From contig JAJZUV010000016.1 of assembly GCA_021848345.1 (NCBI GenBank), positions 1-64,000 of the forward strand: a stretch of DNA of 64,000 bases, read 5' to 3'. Position numbers and translations under genes: made by a program. The stretch is from Pseudomonadota bacterium (GTDB lineage Bacteria > Pseudomonadota > Gammaproteobacteria > Burkholderiales > Burkholderiaceae_C). Below the pieces are notes generated by a model, which worked only from the letters and a program-made list of their open reading frames with translations, did no database searches and had not been told where the DNA came from. Shown in pieces: positions 36,743 through 45,740 of the stretch (positions within the stretch are counted from its first letter, which is position 1; every line of letters starts with the position of its first letter).

Positions 36743-37516
36743 ATGCCCACGGCGCTGATCGGTCGCGGCGTGGTGCGGCACACGCGCCTGCGCCCGGCGC
36801 GGCATGCCTTCGCCTACCGCGTGTTCTTCCTCATGCTGCCCATGCGCGCGCTGGCGCGCGGCGAGGCCACGCTGGGCATCGCGCGCAACCGCGCGGGCTG
36901 GCTGAGCTTTCACGACGCCGATCATGGCGACGGCGGCCCCGACAGCCTGGCGTGGGTCGAGCGCCTGCTGCGCGAGCAGGGCGTGCACGACGCCGCGGGC
37001 GAGATCTGGCTGCAGACCTTCGCACGCGTGCTGGGCTACGTGTTCAAGCCGGTGAGCTTCTGGTATTGCCATCGCGCCGACGGTTCGCTGGCCGCCGTGG
37101 TGGCGGAGGTGAACAGCACCTTCGGCGAACGCCACTGCTACGTGCTCAGGCCGGGCGCCGGACGCTCCGTGGCCTGGGGCGAGGAACTGCGCGCGGACAA
37201 GGCCATGCACGTGTCGCCCTTTTGCCGCGTCGAGGGCGGCTATCGCTTTCGCTTCCTGCGCTGCACGCGCGACGGCGCCGAACAGGTGGTCGCCCGCGTG
37301 GACCACGACGACGCGCTGGGGCCCCTGCTGCGCACCAGCATCGCGGGCTCGCTGCAGCCCTTGACACCGCGCTCGGCGCGGCGCGCGCTGTGGTCCCATC
37401 CCCTGCACAGCTTCGGGGTCATCGCGCGCATCCACTGGCAGGCGCTCGCCCTGTGGCGCAAGCGCGTGCCCTTCTTTTCCAGGCCCCAGGCATCGCGAGA
37501 TCCGCTGACACGATGA
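36743..37516 (+). CDS. DUF1365 family protein
   Basis: The 257-aa protein shows the DUF1365 signatures: GRGVVRHTRLRPARHAFAYR at the N-terminus, LGYVFKPVSFWYCH near residue 95, AVVAEVNSTFGERHCYVL, and KAMHVSPFCRVEGGYRFRF. The activity of this family is not known. It nearly always sits between the FAD oxidoreductase and the cyclopropane-synthase-like gene, so a role in the same lipid modification is likely. Its stop overlaps the next start (ATGA). Confidence 0.9.
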   Translation: MPTALIGRGVVRHTRLRPARHAFAYRVFFLMLPMRALARGEATLGIARNRAGWLSFHDADHGDGGPDSLAWVERLLREQGVHDAAGEIWLQTFARVLGYVFKPVSFWYCHRADGSLAAVVAEVNSTFGERHCYVLRPGAGRSVAWGEELRADKAMHVSPFCRVEGGYRFRFLRCTRDGAEQVVARVDHDDALGPLLRTSIAGSLQPLTPRSARRALWSHPLHSFGVIARIHWQALALWRKRVPFFSRPQASRDPLTR

Positions 37517-38787
37517 ACTCCCGTACCGACTCCTCCCGCTCGGGCGCCCTGCAAGGCGCCGCCGCGTCCTTCGACCTGGCCCGTCCCGCGCGCATGCCGC
37601 TGGCGGCGCGCAGCGTGCTGGCCATGTTGCGCAAGCTGCGCTACGGACGCCTGGAACTGAGACTTCCCGACGGCAGCATGCATTCGCTGGGCGGGGCGCA
37701 GCGCGATCAGCCCCTGGCGCAAGTGCAGGTGTCGGACTGGGCGGTGTTCGGCGCGGTGCTGCGTCGCGGCGACATCGGCTTCGCGGAGGGCTACATGGAC
37801 GGTCAGTGGACAACCACCGACCTGCCGGGCCTGCTCGGCCTGCTGGCCGCCAATCGCGCGGCGCTGGAGCGCGCGCTGCACGGCAGCCCGCTCGGGACCC
37901 TGCTGGACCGGCTGCGCCATGGGCTGCTCAGGCGCAATACCCGCCGCGGAAGCCGCGACAACATCCACGCCCACTACGACCTCGGAAACGACTTCTACCG
38001 GCTGTGGCTGGACCCGGGCATGAACTATTCGTCGGCCCTGTTCACCGAGCCCGGCATGGGCCTGGAGCAGGCCCAGCAGGCCAAGCTGGATCGGGTGCTG
38101 CGCGAACTGCAGCCGCGGCCCGGGCAGCGCGTGGTGGAACTGGGCTGCGGCTGGGGCGGCTTCGCCGAGACCGCGGCGCGCGCGGGCCTGGAGGTCGACG
38201 GGATCACGCTGTCGGATCGGCAACTGGAATTCGCGCGAGCCCGCCTGCGCGACGCCGGGTTCGACGACCGGGCACGCGTGCACCTGTGCGATTACCGCGA
38301 CGCGCGGCGCCTGCGCCCTGCCGGCGGATTCGACGCGCTGGCATCGATCGAGATGTTCGAGGCCGTGGGCGAGGCCTACTGGCCGACCTACTTCCGCAGC
38401 GTGGCCGAACTGCTGCGCCCCGGAGGAAGGGCGTGCATCCAGAGCATCGTCATCGACGAGGCCCTGTTCGCGGCCTATCGGCGCGGCACGGATTTCATTC
38501 AGCGCTACGTGTTTCCGGGGGGCATGCTTCCCAGCCGCGGGGCCTTCATCGAGCAGGCGCGCGGCGCGGGCCTGGAAGTGCTGGGAAGCCACGCCTTCGG
38601 CCTGGACTACGCCAGCACGCTGGCCATGTGGCGCGAGCGCTTCCTGGCCAGGTTGACGGCGGTGCGCGAACAGGGCTTCGATCGCCGCTTCGAACGCTTG
38701 TGGGACTTCTACCTGGCCTATTGCGAGGCCGGATTCGCGCATGGCAGCATCGACGTCATCCAGTTCACGCTGCGTCGGCCGGGCTGA
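37513..38787 (+). CDS. cfa: Cyclopropane-fatty-acyl-phospholipid synthase-like methyltransferase
   Basis: The 424-aa SAM-dependent enzyme transfers a methyl(ene) group to an unsaturated acyl chain of membrane phospholipids. The SAM-binding motif VVELGCGWGGFAETAARAG is near residue 210. The bicarbonate/active-site region includes HAHYDLGNDFYRLWLDPGMNYS and IEMFEAVGEAYW, plus RGTDFIQRYVFPGGMLPS near the C-terminus. Members in this gene context may make something other than cyclopropane, such as methylated precursors of furan fatty acids. It is coupled to DUF1365 upstream, and its last 47 bases overlap the next gene. Confidence 0.92.
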   Translation: MNSRTDSSRSGALQGAAASFDLARPARMPLAARSVLAMLRKLRYGRLELRLPDGSMHSLGGAQRDQPLAQVQVSDWAVFGAVLRRGDIGFAEGYMDGQWTTTDLPGLLGLLAANRAALERALHGSPLGTLLDRLRHGLLRRNTRRGSRDNIHAHYDLGNDFYRLWLDPGMNYSSALFTEPGMGLEQAQQAKLDRVLRELQPRPGQRVVELGCGWGGFAETAARAGLEVDGITLSDRQLEFARARLRDAGFDDRARVHLCDYRDARRLRPAGGFDALASIEMFEAVGEAYWPTYFRSVAELLRPGGRACIQSIVIDEALFAAYRRGTDFIQRYVFPGGMLPSRGAFIEQARGAGLEVLGSHAFGLDYASTLAMWRERFLARLTAVREQGFDRRFERLWDFYLAYCEAGFAHGSIDVIQFTLRRPG

Positions 38788-39382
38788 GCGCAGGGCACGA
38801 CGCGCGCTGCTGCTGGCCGGCCTGGCCTGCATGGTCTGGCCGGGCTTCGTGCCGCGCGCCCGCGCGAGCGCCGAGGCGAGCCGTCGCGCTCCCGCATGCG
38901 TGGTGCGCGCGCTCCCCGGGGCGCGGCTGAGCGGCAGCGCGGAATTGCGCTGGTGGGGCCTGGACATCTATCGCGCCTGGCTGTGGGTCGGGCCTTCCGG
39001 GCTGGACACGAACCGCCTGGGCGCGCAGGCCTTCGCGCTAGAGCTGCGCTATGCGCGCAGCCTGCGCGGCAGGGACATCGCCGACAAGTCCGCCGAGCTG
39101 ATCGAACGCCTGGGTCTGGGCAGCGCCGAGCAGCGCAGGGCCTGGCACGCGAGCATGCGGGACATGTTCCCCGACGTGCATGCCGGAGACACCCTGGTCG
39201 GGCTGTACGTCCCGGACGCTCGCGGCGGCGCGCGCACCCGCTTCGTGTTCGACGGGCGGGACATCGGCGACATCGAGGGCCGGGATTTCGCGCAGGCGTT
39301 CTTTTCCATCTGGCTGTCCCCGCGCACCAGCGAGCCGGCGTTGCGGCAGGCCCTGCTGGCCGGGGTGGAGCAGGCGCGGTGA
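38741..39382 (+). CDS. Exported chalcone-isomerase-like protein
   Basis: The 213-aa protein has a basic, hydrophobic signal-like N-terminus (RRARRALLLAGLACMVWPGF). The domain that follows resembles bacterial chalcone-isomerase-like proteins (GSAELRWWGLDIYRAWLWVG, FALELRYARSLRGRDIADKS and LVGLYVPDARGGARTRFVFD). Plant relatives include fatty-acid-binding members, so lipid binding in the periplasm is plausible; isomerase activity is not implied. The only usable start is the ATG at 38741, which overlaps cfa by 47 bases. The stop overlaps the GTG of the next gene. Confidence 0.78.
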   Translation: MAASTSSSSRCVGRAERRARRALLLAGLACMVWPGFVPRARASAEASRRAPACVVRALPGARLSGSAELRWWGLDIYRAWLWVGPSGLDTNRLGAQAFALELRYARSLRGRDIADKSAELIERLGLGSAEQRRAWHASMRDMFPDVHAGDTLVGLYVPDARGGARTRFVFDGRDIGDIEGRDFAQAFFSIWLSPRTSEPALRQALLAGVEQAR

Positions 39383-40707
39383 GCACCGTTGCGTCGGTGC
39401 TTCGGGAACCCTCGGGCGCGCAGCTCGCGCGCTACGGGGCGCTGCAATTCGCGCTGAGCTTCGTCGCGCTTCCGCTGTACGTGTTCCTGCCCGCCTACTA
39501 CGGTGCGGAGCATGGCGTTCCCCTCGGGCTGCTCGGGCTGTTGCTGCTGGGCGCGCGGCTGGCCGACGCGCTGGTGGACCCGGCGCTCGGGCGCCTGGCC
39601 GACCGCATGCTGGCGCGTCGGCGGGCATGGGAGCTGATCGCGGCGGCAAGCCTGGTCTCGCTGGTCGCCTTCGCGGTGCTGATGGGGCTCGCGGGCTGGC
39701 TGTCCAGCGGCCTCGGCGCACCCTTGTTCGCCGCGGTCTTCGTCGCGGCCCTGTGGCTGGCACAGGCGGGTGCCACCGCCGCCGGCGTGGCCCACCAGGC
39801 CTGGGGTGCGGCACTGGCTGGCGGCGAGGCCGGTCGCGCGCGCGTGTTCGCGTGGCGCGAGGCTCTCGGCTTGGGCGGGGTGCTCGCGGCGGCCGCGGCG
39901 ACCCAGCTCGGCGGCGCGAGGGTGTTCACCCTGGGATTCGCCCTCAGCCTGGCCGCGACCCTGGCGCTGTTGCGCGGGGTCGCGCTGCCGCCGGTGTTCG
40001 CCCCGCGCGCGCACGCCATCGGCGGTCTGCGCGCGGTCGTCGAGCCGCTGCGCCACCCGGCCTTCCGCAGCCTGCTGGCCACCTACGTGAGCAGCGGCGT
40101 GGCGGCGTCGATCCCGGCCACGCTGGTGCTGTTCTTCGTGCGCGACCGCATCGGCGCCGCGCAGTGGGCGGGCGCCTACCTGCTGCTGTACTTCGCGGGC
40201 GCCGCGGTCGGGGTCCCGCTGTGGCTGCGCGCGGTCGCGCGCTTCGGCGCCGCGCCGACCTGGCTGTTCGGAATCGGCGCCACGGTGTGCAGCTTCGCCT
40301 GGGCGGCCGCGCTGCAGCCCGGGCAGCGCGGGGCCTACGCCGCGCTGTGCGCGGTGTGCGGCCTGGCGCTCGGCTCGGACCTGATCGTGCCGCCCGCGCT
40401 GCTGGCCGGACTGATCCGCAGCCGCGGGCACGACGGCCGGCTGGAGGGAGCGTACTTCGGCCTGTGGAGTTTCGCGGCCAAGTTCACGCTGGCCCTGGCC
40501 GCCGGCGTGGCCCTGCCCCTGCTCGGCATCCTGGGCTACCGCCCGGGCACGCCGGCGACCGGCCTGCTGCCGCCGCTGGTGGTGGCCTATGCGCTGCTGC
40601 CCTGCGGCCTGAAGGTTCTTTCGGGGTGGATGCTGTGGCGGGGATGGATGCGCCCCGCCGCGCGCGACCCCGCTTTCCTGTTGGACTCGACAAGGAGGAT
40701 CCCATGA
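39379..40707 (+). CDS. GPH/MFS-family membrane transporter
   Basis: The 442-aa protein has about twelve membrane segments and GPH (MFS_2) features. These are YGALQFALSFVALPLYVFLP at the N-terminus, ARLADALVDPALGRLADR after helix 2, and VFAWREALGLGGVL. Relatives carry sugars, cations or lysophospholipids; in this lipid cluster a lipid or acyl substrate is an appealing guess. Translation starts at GTG 39379 within the end of the previous gene, and the stop overlaps the next ATG. All four genes from cfa onward are thus tightly packed. Confidence 0.87.
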   Translation: MSTVASVLREPSGAQLARYGALQFALSFVALPLYVFLPAYYGAEHGVPLGLLGLLLLGARLADALVDPALGRLADRMLARRRAWELIAAASLVSLVAFAVLMGLAGWLSSGLGAPLFAAVFVAALWLAQAGATAAGVAHQAWGAALAGGEAGRARVFAWREALGLGGVLAAAAATQLGGARVFTLGFALSLAATLALLRGVALPPVFAPRAHAIGGLRAVVEPLRHPAFRSLLATYVSSGVAASIPATLVLFFVRDRIGAAQWAGAYLLLYFAGAAVGVPLWLRAVARFGAAPTWLFGIGATVCSFAWAAALQPGQRGAYAALCAVCGLALGSDLIVPPALLAGLIRSRGHDGRLEGAYFGLWSFAAKFTLALAAGVALPLLGILGYRPGTPATGLLPPLVVAYALLPCGLKVLSGWMLWRGWMRPAARDPAFLLDSTRRIP

Positions 40708-41264
40708 CCACCGCCTGGCACAAGCCCCTGCATCTCGCCGCGGGCGCCCTGCTGAGCGCCGGCCTGCTGGCCGGCTGCGCCAGCGTGACCCCGGCCGATT
40801 ACCGGGGCCAGAAGCCCGAACTCGCGCTGGAGCAATACTTCAACGGCCCGTTGAGCGCCGACGGCCTCGTGTTCAACCGCTCGGGCAAGGTCGTCAAGCG
40901 ATTCCATGTCGACATGGTGGGCGCGTGGAAAGGTGACGAGGGCACCCTCACCGAGCATTTCCTGTACAGCGACGGCACCCGGTCCGAGCGGGTGTGGCAT
41001 CTGCGCCGCCTGCCCGGCGAAGGCCCCCAGCGGCGCTACGAGGGCAGCGCCGGCGACGTGGTCGGCACGGCGTCCGGCTACGCCGAGGGCAATGCCTTCC
41101 ATTGGAGCTACACGCTGGCGCTGCCGGTCGGCGGGCGGACCTACGACATGCACATGGACGACTGGATGTACCTGATGAACGACCACGTGCTGCTCAACCG
41201 TACCAACATGAGCAAATTCGGCATCCGAGTCGCCAGCATTTTCATCGCCTTCCACAAGCCCTGA
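40704..41264 (+). CDS. DUF3833 lipoprotein
   Basis: The 186-aa protein has a lipoprotein signal peptide with lipobox LLAGC, so it is anchored to a membrane by its N-terminal cysteine. The mature part matches DUF3833: QYFNGPLSADGLVFNRSGKV, TLTEHFLYSDGTRSERVWHL and MDDWMYLMNDHVLLNRTNMS. The calycin-like look of these strands suggests a lipid carrier, which is inference. AAGGAGG lies ahead of the ATG at 40704. Confidence 0.9.
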   Translation: MTTAWHKPLHLAAGALLSAGLLAGCASVTPADYRGQKPELALEQYFNGPLSADGLVFNRSGKVVKRFHVDMVGAWKGDEGTLTEHFLYSDGTRSERVWHLRRLPGEGPQRRYEGSAGDVVGTASGYAEGNAFHWSYTLALPVGGRTYDMHMDDWMYLMNDHVLLNRTNMSKFGIRVASIFIAFHKP

Positions 41265-41288
41265 CGGGCCCCTGCACCGGGAGACCCC

Positions 41289-42050
41289 ATGGCCTGCAAT
41301 CCCGTGATTCGCGACTGGGCCGCCCAGCGCGTGTGGATCGTCGGCGCCTCCAGCGGCATCGGCGCCGCGCTGGCGCGCGAGCTGCTCGCGCGCGGCGCGA
41401 GGGTGGCCGTGTCGGGGCGCAATGCATCGGCGCTGGCCGCCTTGCGGGGCGCGCTGGCACTGCCCCTGGACGTACGCGACGGGCCGGCGCTGCTGGCCGC
41501 CGCGCAGCGCTTGCGCGGGGAGTTCGGGGGGGTGGACCTGCTCGTGTATTGCGCCGGAACCTATGCTCCCCAACGCGCGTCGGACTTCGATCTGGACGCT
41601 GCCCTGGAGCACGACGAGGTCAACTACCGCGGCGCGCTGCGCTGGCTGAAGGCCGTGCTGCCGCTGCTGCTCGCGCAGGGGCGGGGCCACCTCAGCGTGG
41701 TGTCCAGCGTGGCCGGTTGGCGCGGCCTGCCGCGGGCCCTGGCCTACGGGCCCACCAAGGCGGCATTGATCAACCTGGCGCAGATCCTGTACCTCGACCT
41801 GCGGCCCCTCGGCATCGGCGTCAGCGTGGTCAACCCGGGATTCGTCGACACGCCCCTGACGGCCGGCAACGATTTCGCGATGCCCGCGCTGCTGCGGCCG
41901 GAGCAGGCGGCCGCGCGCATGCTGCGGGGTTGGGAACTTGGCCGGTTCGAGATGCATTTCCCGCGCCGCTTCACCCTGTGGCTGCGCCTGATGCGCCTGC
42001 TGCCCGATCGTTGGTACTTCGCCGCGGTGCGGCGTTTCACGGGGCTGTGA
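41289..42050 (+). CDS. Short-chain dehydrogenase/reductase (SDR)
   Basis: The 253-aa NAD(P)-dependent oxidoreductase has the classical SDR layout. The cofactor loop is GASSGIGAALARELLARGA, followed by YCAGTYAP (NNAG position), then the catalytic Ser in VVSSVAGWRGLP and YGPTKAALINLAQ (Tyr-x-x-x-Lys). VVNPGFVDTPLT completes the pattern. It is the last gene of the lipid cluster, 24 bases after the lipoprotein. The substrate is unknown; a hydroxy- or keto-acyl lipid is plausible. Confidence 0.9.
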   Translation: MACNPVIRDWAAQRVWIVGASSGIGAALARELLARGARVAVSGRNASALAALRGALALPLDVRDGPALLAAAQRLRGEFGGVDLLVYCAGTYAPQRASDFDLDAALEHDEVNYRGALRWLKAVLPLLLAQGRGHLSVVSSVAGWRGLPRALAYGPTKAALINLAQILYLDLRPLGIGVSVVNPGFVDTPLTAGNDFAMPALLRPEQAAARMLRGWELGRFEMHFPRRFTLWLRLMRLLPDRWYFAAVRRFTGL

Positions 42051-42125
42051 GCGGCTGCACGGTGGTCCTATAGTCGACGCCGCGCCGGGTCGCGGCGCGC
42101 CATTCCACCGACAACGAGCAAGTCC

Positions 42126-42416
42126 ATGGCCGCCTACCTGATCGCCGATACCCTGCTGACCGATCCCGACGCCTACGAGGAATACAAGCGCAAGGCCCGG
42201 CCGCTGGCCGAGAGGCATGGCGGCGAGTACGTCGTGCGCGGGGGCGACATGGTGATCGAGGAGTCCGAACTGTGGAGCCCGTCGCGCCTGGTCGTGGTGC
42301 GATTTCCCTCGGTCGAACAGGCACGCGGGTTCTACGAGTCCCCCGAATACCAGCAGGCGCTGGGCATCAGCAAGCGCTCGGCCCGGCGCACCGTGGTGAT
42401 CGTCGAGGGGGTCTGA
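42126..42416 (+). CDS. DUF1330 family protein
   Basis: The 96-aa protein matches the ferredoxin-like alpha/beta-barrel DUF1330 family: MAAYLIADTLLTDPDAYEEY, GGEYVVRGG and LVVVRFPSVEQARGFYESPE. Members are small cytoplasmic dimers of unknown function. It follows the SDR gene after 75 bases and could be read with it. The stretch after it (42417-42674) holds no gene that I can support. Confidence 0.9.
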   Translation: MAAYLIADTLLTDPDAYEEYKRKARPLAERHGGEYVVRGGDMVIEESELWSPSRLVVVRFPSVEQARGFYESPEYQQALGISKRSARRTVVIVEGV

Positions 42417-42674
42417 TCCACCCGCGGGCTTGGCCCGGCCCGCGTGTCGGAATTGCACACGGTGCGCGACAAAAGGCGGCCGGGCGCTGATACCCTGCAT
42501 CTGCACGACGCGCGAGGGAACCGCGGTCACGCCGGAAGGCCTCGTTCCGGGGCACGCGGGAAAACCCGACTTTTGGCAAGCCGGCCCCCAAGCGTAGAGT
42601 CGCATCGAAATCAGGATTGGAACGAACGGTCGTTTCTTTTTCGGCGCTGCTGGCTCTGCCACGGAGAGATATCC

Positions 42675-43910
42675 ATGAATAGGGGACTTACCTTCGCGGT
42701 CGCCGCAGGCGCCGCGCTGCTGATGGCTGGTTGCGGCGGTGGTGGCAATCCGAGCGCACCTTCGCTGTCCACGGTGGCCAGCGTCAACGCCGCCAGCACC
42801 GCGCCGAGCGTCGGGCCCAGCGGGGGCTTCAAGAACCTCGTCGTGTTCGGCGACAGCTTGTCCGACGACGGCGCGTATACCCTGGCGGCCTGGAGCACGT
42901 ACGGATTTCCGACCCCGCCGTTCACCCTGCCCTTCGCGGGCGGGGGCCAGTTCACCGTGAACGGCGATACCACCGGCAACTGGACCGGCGACCTGGCGCA
43001 GAGCCTCGGACTCGGCCTTGCGCCCAACGTGGTGGGGTATACGTCCGGCGGCACGACAACGTTCATGACGCCGACCGGACCGGCTCCCAGCCAAGCGGCC
43101 GCCACCTGCGCCTTCAATACCGCGCCGGCGGGAAGCCCCGAGAATTGCACCAATTTCGCCCAGGGCGGTGCCATGGTGTACACGGCCGACGGCATCGGCC
43201 ACAGCAGCGGCGCGCTGACCTTCCCGGTGACCCAGCAACTGCAGAACTACCTGAGCGAGTTCGGTTCCTTCAACAGCTCGCAGCTGATCACCGTGCTGGC
43301 GGGCAACAACGACATCCTGGCCGCCGCGCAGGCCGTCAGCACGGCGGTGAGTCAGGGCGGGGAGCAGGCCAAGCAGGCCGCGGTGGCCACCGCGCAGGCC
43401 AACGTCGGCGTGGCCGCCGACGAGCTCGCCGGCGTGGTCAAGACCATCCTGAGCAGCGGCGGGCAGTACGTCGTGGTCTACACCCTGCCCGATTCCTCAC
43501 TGACTCCCCAAGGGCAGGCCGCCAGCGGCGGAACCACCTGCGACAACACCAATCCGCAGCTCGGCTGCTACTTGTTGTCCAATCTGGTGCAGTTGTTCAA
43601 CCAGCGGCTGCTCAACGACCTGCAGGGCCTGCCCGTGAAGATGGTCGACGGATTCGCGCTGCTGAACCAGGAAATCGCCAACCCTTCCGCGTTCGGATTC
43701 ACCAACGTCACGACGCCCTGGTGCAACATCGCGGTGGTGCAGTCGTCCCTGCTGTGCAACGTGAACACGCCTGCGACGGCTTATGGAGCCAGCACCTCCA
43801 ATCTGGGTACCTGGCTGTTCGCCGACACACTCCACCCGACTCCGGCCGGTTACAAGGTCATCGCGAACGAAACTCTGCTCGCGCTGCGCAGCTTCGGCTG
43901 GGTGTCCTGA
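42675..43910 (+). CDS. GDSL-type SGNH esterase/lipase, lipoprotein
   Basis: The 411-aa protein has a lipoprotein signal (LLMAGCGGG). The SGNH hydrolase domain that follows has the nucleophile Ser in VVFGDSLSDDG and the oxyanion Gly block in NFAQGGAMV. Asn is in LAGNNDIL and the catalytic Asp-x-x-His in FADTLHPTPAGYKVI. Such secreted esterases hydrolyse short- to medium-chain esters or host/cell-surface lipids. It is followed 46 bases later by an OmpW-like porin gene, which suggests a linked function at the outer membrane. Confidence 0.92.
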   Translation: MNRGLTFAVAAGAALLMAGCGGGGNPSAPSLSTVASVNAASTAPSVGPSGGFKNLVVFGDSLSDDGAYTLAAWSTYGFPTPPFTLPFAGGGQFTVNGDTTGNWTGDLAQSLGLGLAPNVVGYTSGGTTTFMTPTGPAPSQAAATCAFNTAPAGSPENCTNFAQGGAMVYTADGIGHSSGALTFPVTQQLQNYLSEFGSFNSSQLITVLAGNNDILAAAQAVSTAVSQGGEQAKQAAVATAQANVGVAADELAGVVKTILSSGGQYVVVYTLPDSSLTPQGQAASGGTTCDNTNPQLGCYLLSNLVQLFNQRLLNDLQGLPVKMVDGFALLNQEIANPSAFGFTNVTTPWCNIAVVQSSLLCNVNTPATAYGASTSNLGTWLFADTLHPTPAGYKVIANETLLALRSFGWVS

Positions 43911-43956
43911 TGACCTCCGTTCCGTCCGCGCTTCCATCCACCTGGAGACATCCCGC

Positions 43957-44736
43957 ATGATCCGCCAACTGTCCGATCGCGCCGGCGTGCGCGGCGCGTC
44001 GCCCGGCCTGCGCCACGCCGCCGCAGCCTCGCTGCTCGCCGCCGCCGCGGCCTTCGGGGGCGCCAGCGCCCATGCCGACACCCTGGGCGGCGCCGGCACC
44101 AACACCATCTACGCCGGCGTGGCGGCCCTGCAGAACCACGCCTCGCTGGGCGACCTGCACGGGCTGAACACCCCGCCCGGGTTGAACCTGGACATCGGCA
44201 ACGCGACCACGCTGGGCCTGGGCTTCGTGCACAACGTCACCGACCGCTGGAGCGTGGAGCTGGCGCTGGGCGCGCCGCCCACCGTGCACACCAACGCGAA
44301 GGGGGCGAACTGGGCGCTGCTGGGCATCGCCCCGGGCACCCGCATCGCCGACGTCGACGTACTGTCGCCCACCGTGTTCATGAACTGGCACCCGCTGAGC
44401 ACGCGCTCGCGCTGGGACCCCTTCGTGGGGCTCGGCGTGAACTACACGCGCTTCGCCAACACCAAGGCGCTGACCCCGCTGACCAACGCCCTGGGCCCGA
44501 CCGAGCTGAGCCTGTCGGACTCGTGGGGGCCGGCGGCCCACGTGGGCCTGACCTACCACATCAACCAGCGCTGGTCGGTGGTGGGCACCGTGGCCATCGC
44601 GGACGTGAAGAGCACCCTGACGGTGACCTCCTATTCGCCGGCCGCGGTGACCCCGCGCATCGTGACCTCGCAGTCCAGCACCGACATCAACTTCCACCCG
44701 GTGATCTACACCCTCGCGGTGGGCTACAGCTTCTGA
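43957..44736 (+). CDS. OmpW-family outer membrane protein
   Basis: The 259-aa protein has an Ala-rich signal peptide ending near SAHAD. Its beta-barrel ends in an aromatic residue (AVGYSF), as outer membrane proteins do. OmpW motifs include IYAGVAALQNHAS in the N-terminal part, NATTLGLGFVHNVTDRWSVE, NWHPLSTRSRWDPFVGLGVN in part, and YHINQRWSVVGTVAIADVKS. OmpW forms an eight-stranded barrel with a hydrophobic channel for small apolar molecules. The last 13 bases overlap the convergent aldo/keto reductase gene. Confidence 0.9.
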   Translation: MIRQLSDRAGVRGASPGLRHAAAASLLAAAAAFGGASAHADTLGGAGTNTIYAGVAALQNHASLGDLHGLNTPPGLNLDIGNATTLGLGFVHNVTDRWSVELALGAPPTVHTNAKGANWALLGIAPGTRIADVDVLSPTVFMNWHPLSTRSRWDPFVGLGVNYTRFANTKALTPLTNALGPTELSLSDSWGPAAHVGLTYHINQRWSVVGTVAIADVKSTLTVTSYSPAAVTPRIVTSQSSTDINFHPVIYTLAVGYSF

Positions 44737-45632
44737 GGGTTCCCGCGGTCCTGTCCGGCGGACGCGATCGCGTCCAGCCGGCGCAGGCTGGATTCGTCCA
44801 GGAGCAGTTGCTCGGCCGCGAGGTTCTCGCGCAGGTGCACGACGGACGTCGTTCCGGGTATCAGCAGGATGTTCGGCGAGCGCTGCATCAGCCAGGCCAG
44901 CGCCACCTGCATCGGCGTGGCGCCGAGTTCGCGCGCCACCTCCGACAGGGCCGTCGACTGCAGCGGCGTGAAGCCCCCGAGCGGGAAATACGGCACGTAG
45001 GCGATGCCCGCCGCGGCCAGCTGGTCGATCAGCGCATCGTCGGCACGGTGCGCCAGGTTGTAGTGATTCTGCACGCAGGCCAATTCGGTGATCGAGCGCG
45101 CCTGCTCGACCTGCGCGGGCGTGGCGTTGCTCAGCCCGATGTGACCCACGAGACCGTCGCGTCGCAGTTGCTCGAGCACTTGCAGCGGCTGTTCGATGGG
45201 GCCCTCGGCCGGGCCATGGGTGTCGAACATCAGGCGCAGGTTGACGACCTCCAGGCGTTCCAGCCCGAGGTTGCGCAGGTTGTCGTGCACCGCGCCGCGC
45301 AGTTCCTCGGGAGAAAAGGCCGGCAGCCACGATCCGCCCAGGCCACGGCGCGCGCCCACCTTGGTGACCAGGGTCAGCGAGTCCGCGTAGGGATGCAGGG
45401 CCTCGCGGATCAGCTGGTTGGTGACGTGGGGGCCGTAGAAGTCGCTGGTGTCGATGTGTTCCACGCCGGCGGCCACCGCGTCGCGCAGCAGGTTCAGCGC
45501 GCCTTGCGGGTCGGCGGGCGGCCCGTACACGCCGGGGCCGGCCAGTTGCATCGCGCCATAGCCCATGCGGCGGAGCTCGCGGCCGCCCAGGCGATAGCGG
45601 TGGGTATCGGGGGTGGGATTCGAAACGCTCAT
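44724..45632 (-). CDS. Aldo/keto reductase (YdbC/PdxI-like)
   Basis: The 302-aa NADPH-dependent reductase has catalytic Asp and Tyr in HIDTSDFYGP and Lys in LVTKVG. SNATPAQVEQA and LLIPGTTSVVHLRENLAAE form the cofactor pocket. Where most family members have the catalytic His (LLQLH), this one reads VVNLRLM, as in the YdbC branch to my recollection. The true start is MSVSNP at 45632; the longer frame runs through the LysR gene on the other strand. It is divergent from a LysR-type gene, which is its likely regulator. Confidence 0.9.
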   Translation of the reverse strand: MSVSNPTPDTHRYRLGGRELRRMGYGAMQLAGPGVYGPPADPQGALNLLRDAVAAGVEHIDTSDFYGPHVTNQLIREALHPYADSLTLVTKVGARRGLGGSWLPAFSPEELRGAVHDNLRNLGLERLEVVNLRLMFDTHGPAEGPIEQPLQVLEQLRRDGLVGHIGLSNATPAQVEQARSITELACVQNHYNLAHRADDALIDQLAAAGIAYVPYFPLGGFTPLQSTALSEVARELGATPMQVALAWLMQRSPNILLIPGTTSVVHLRENLAAEQLLLDESSLRRLDAIASAGQDRGNPQKL

Positions 45633-45740
45633 GGTGAGGACTCCTGGAAAGGTTTTCCGGAACTCTAGGAGCCTGTCCGCTGTTCGACTAGCCGTACTAG
45701 GATGCACAGGCTGTACGGATGCGCGAACAATGGAGCCCGC

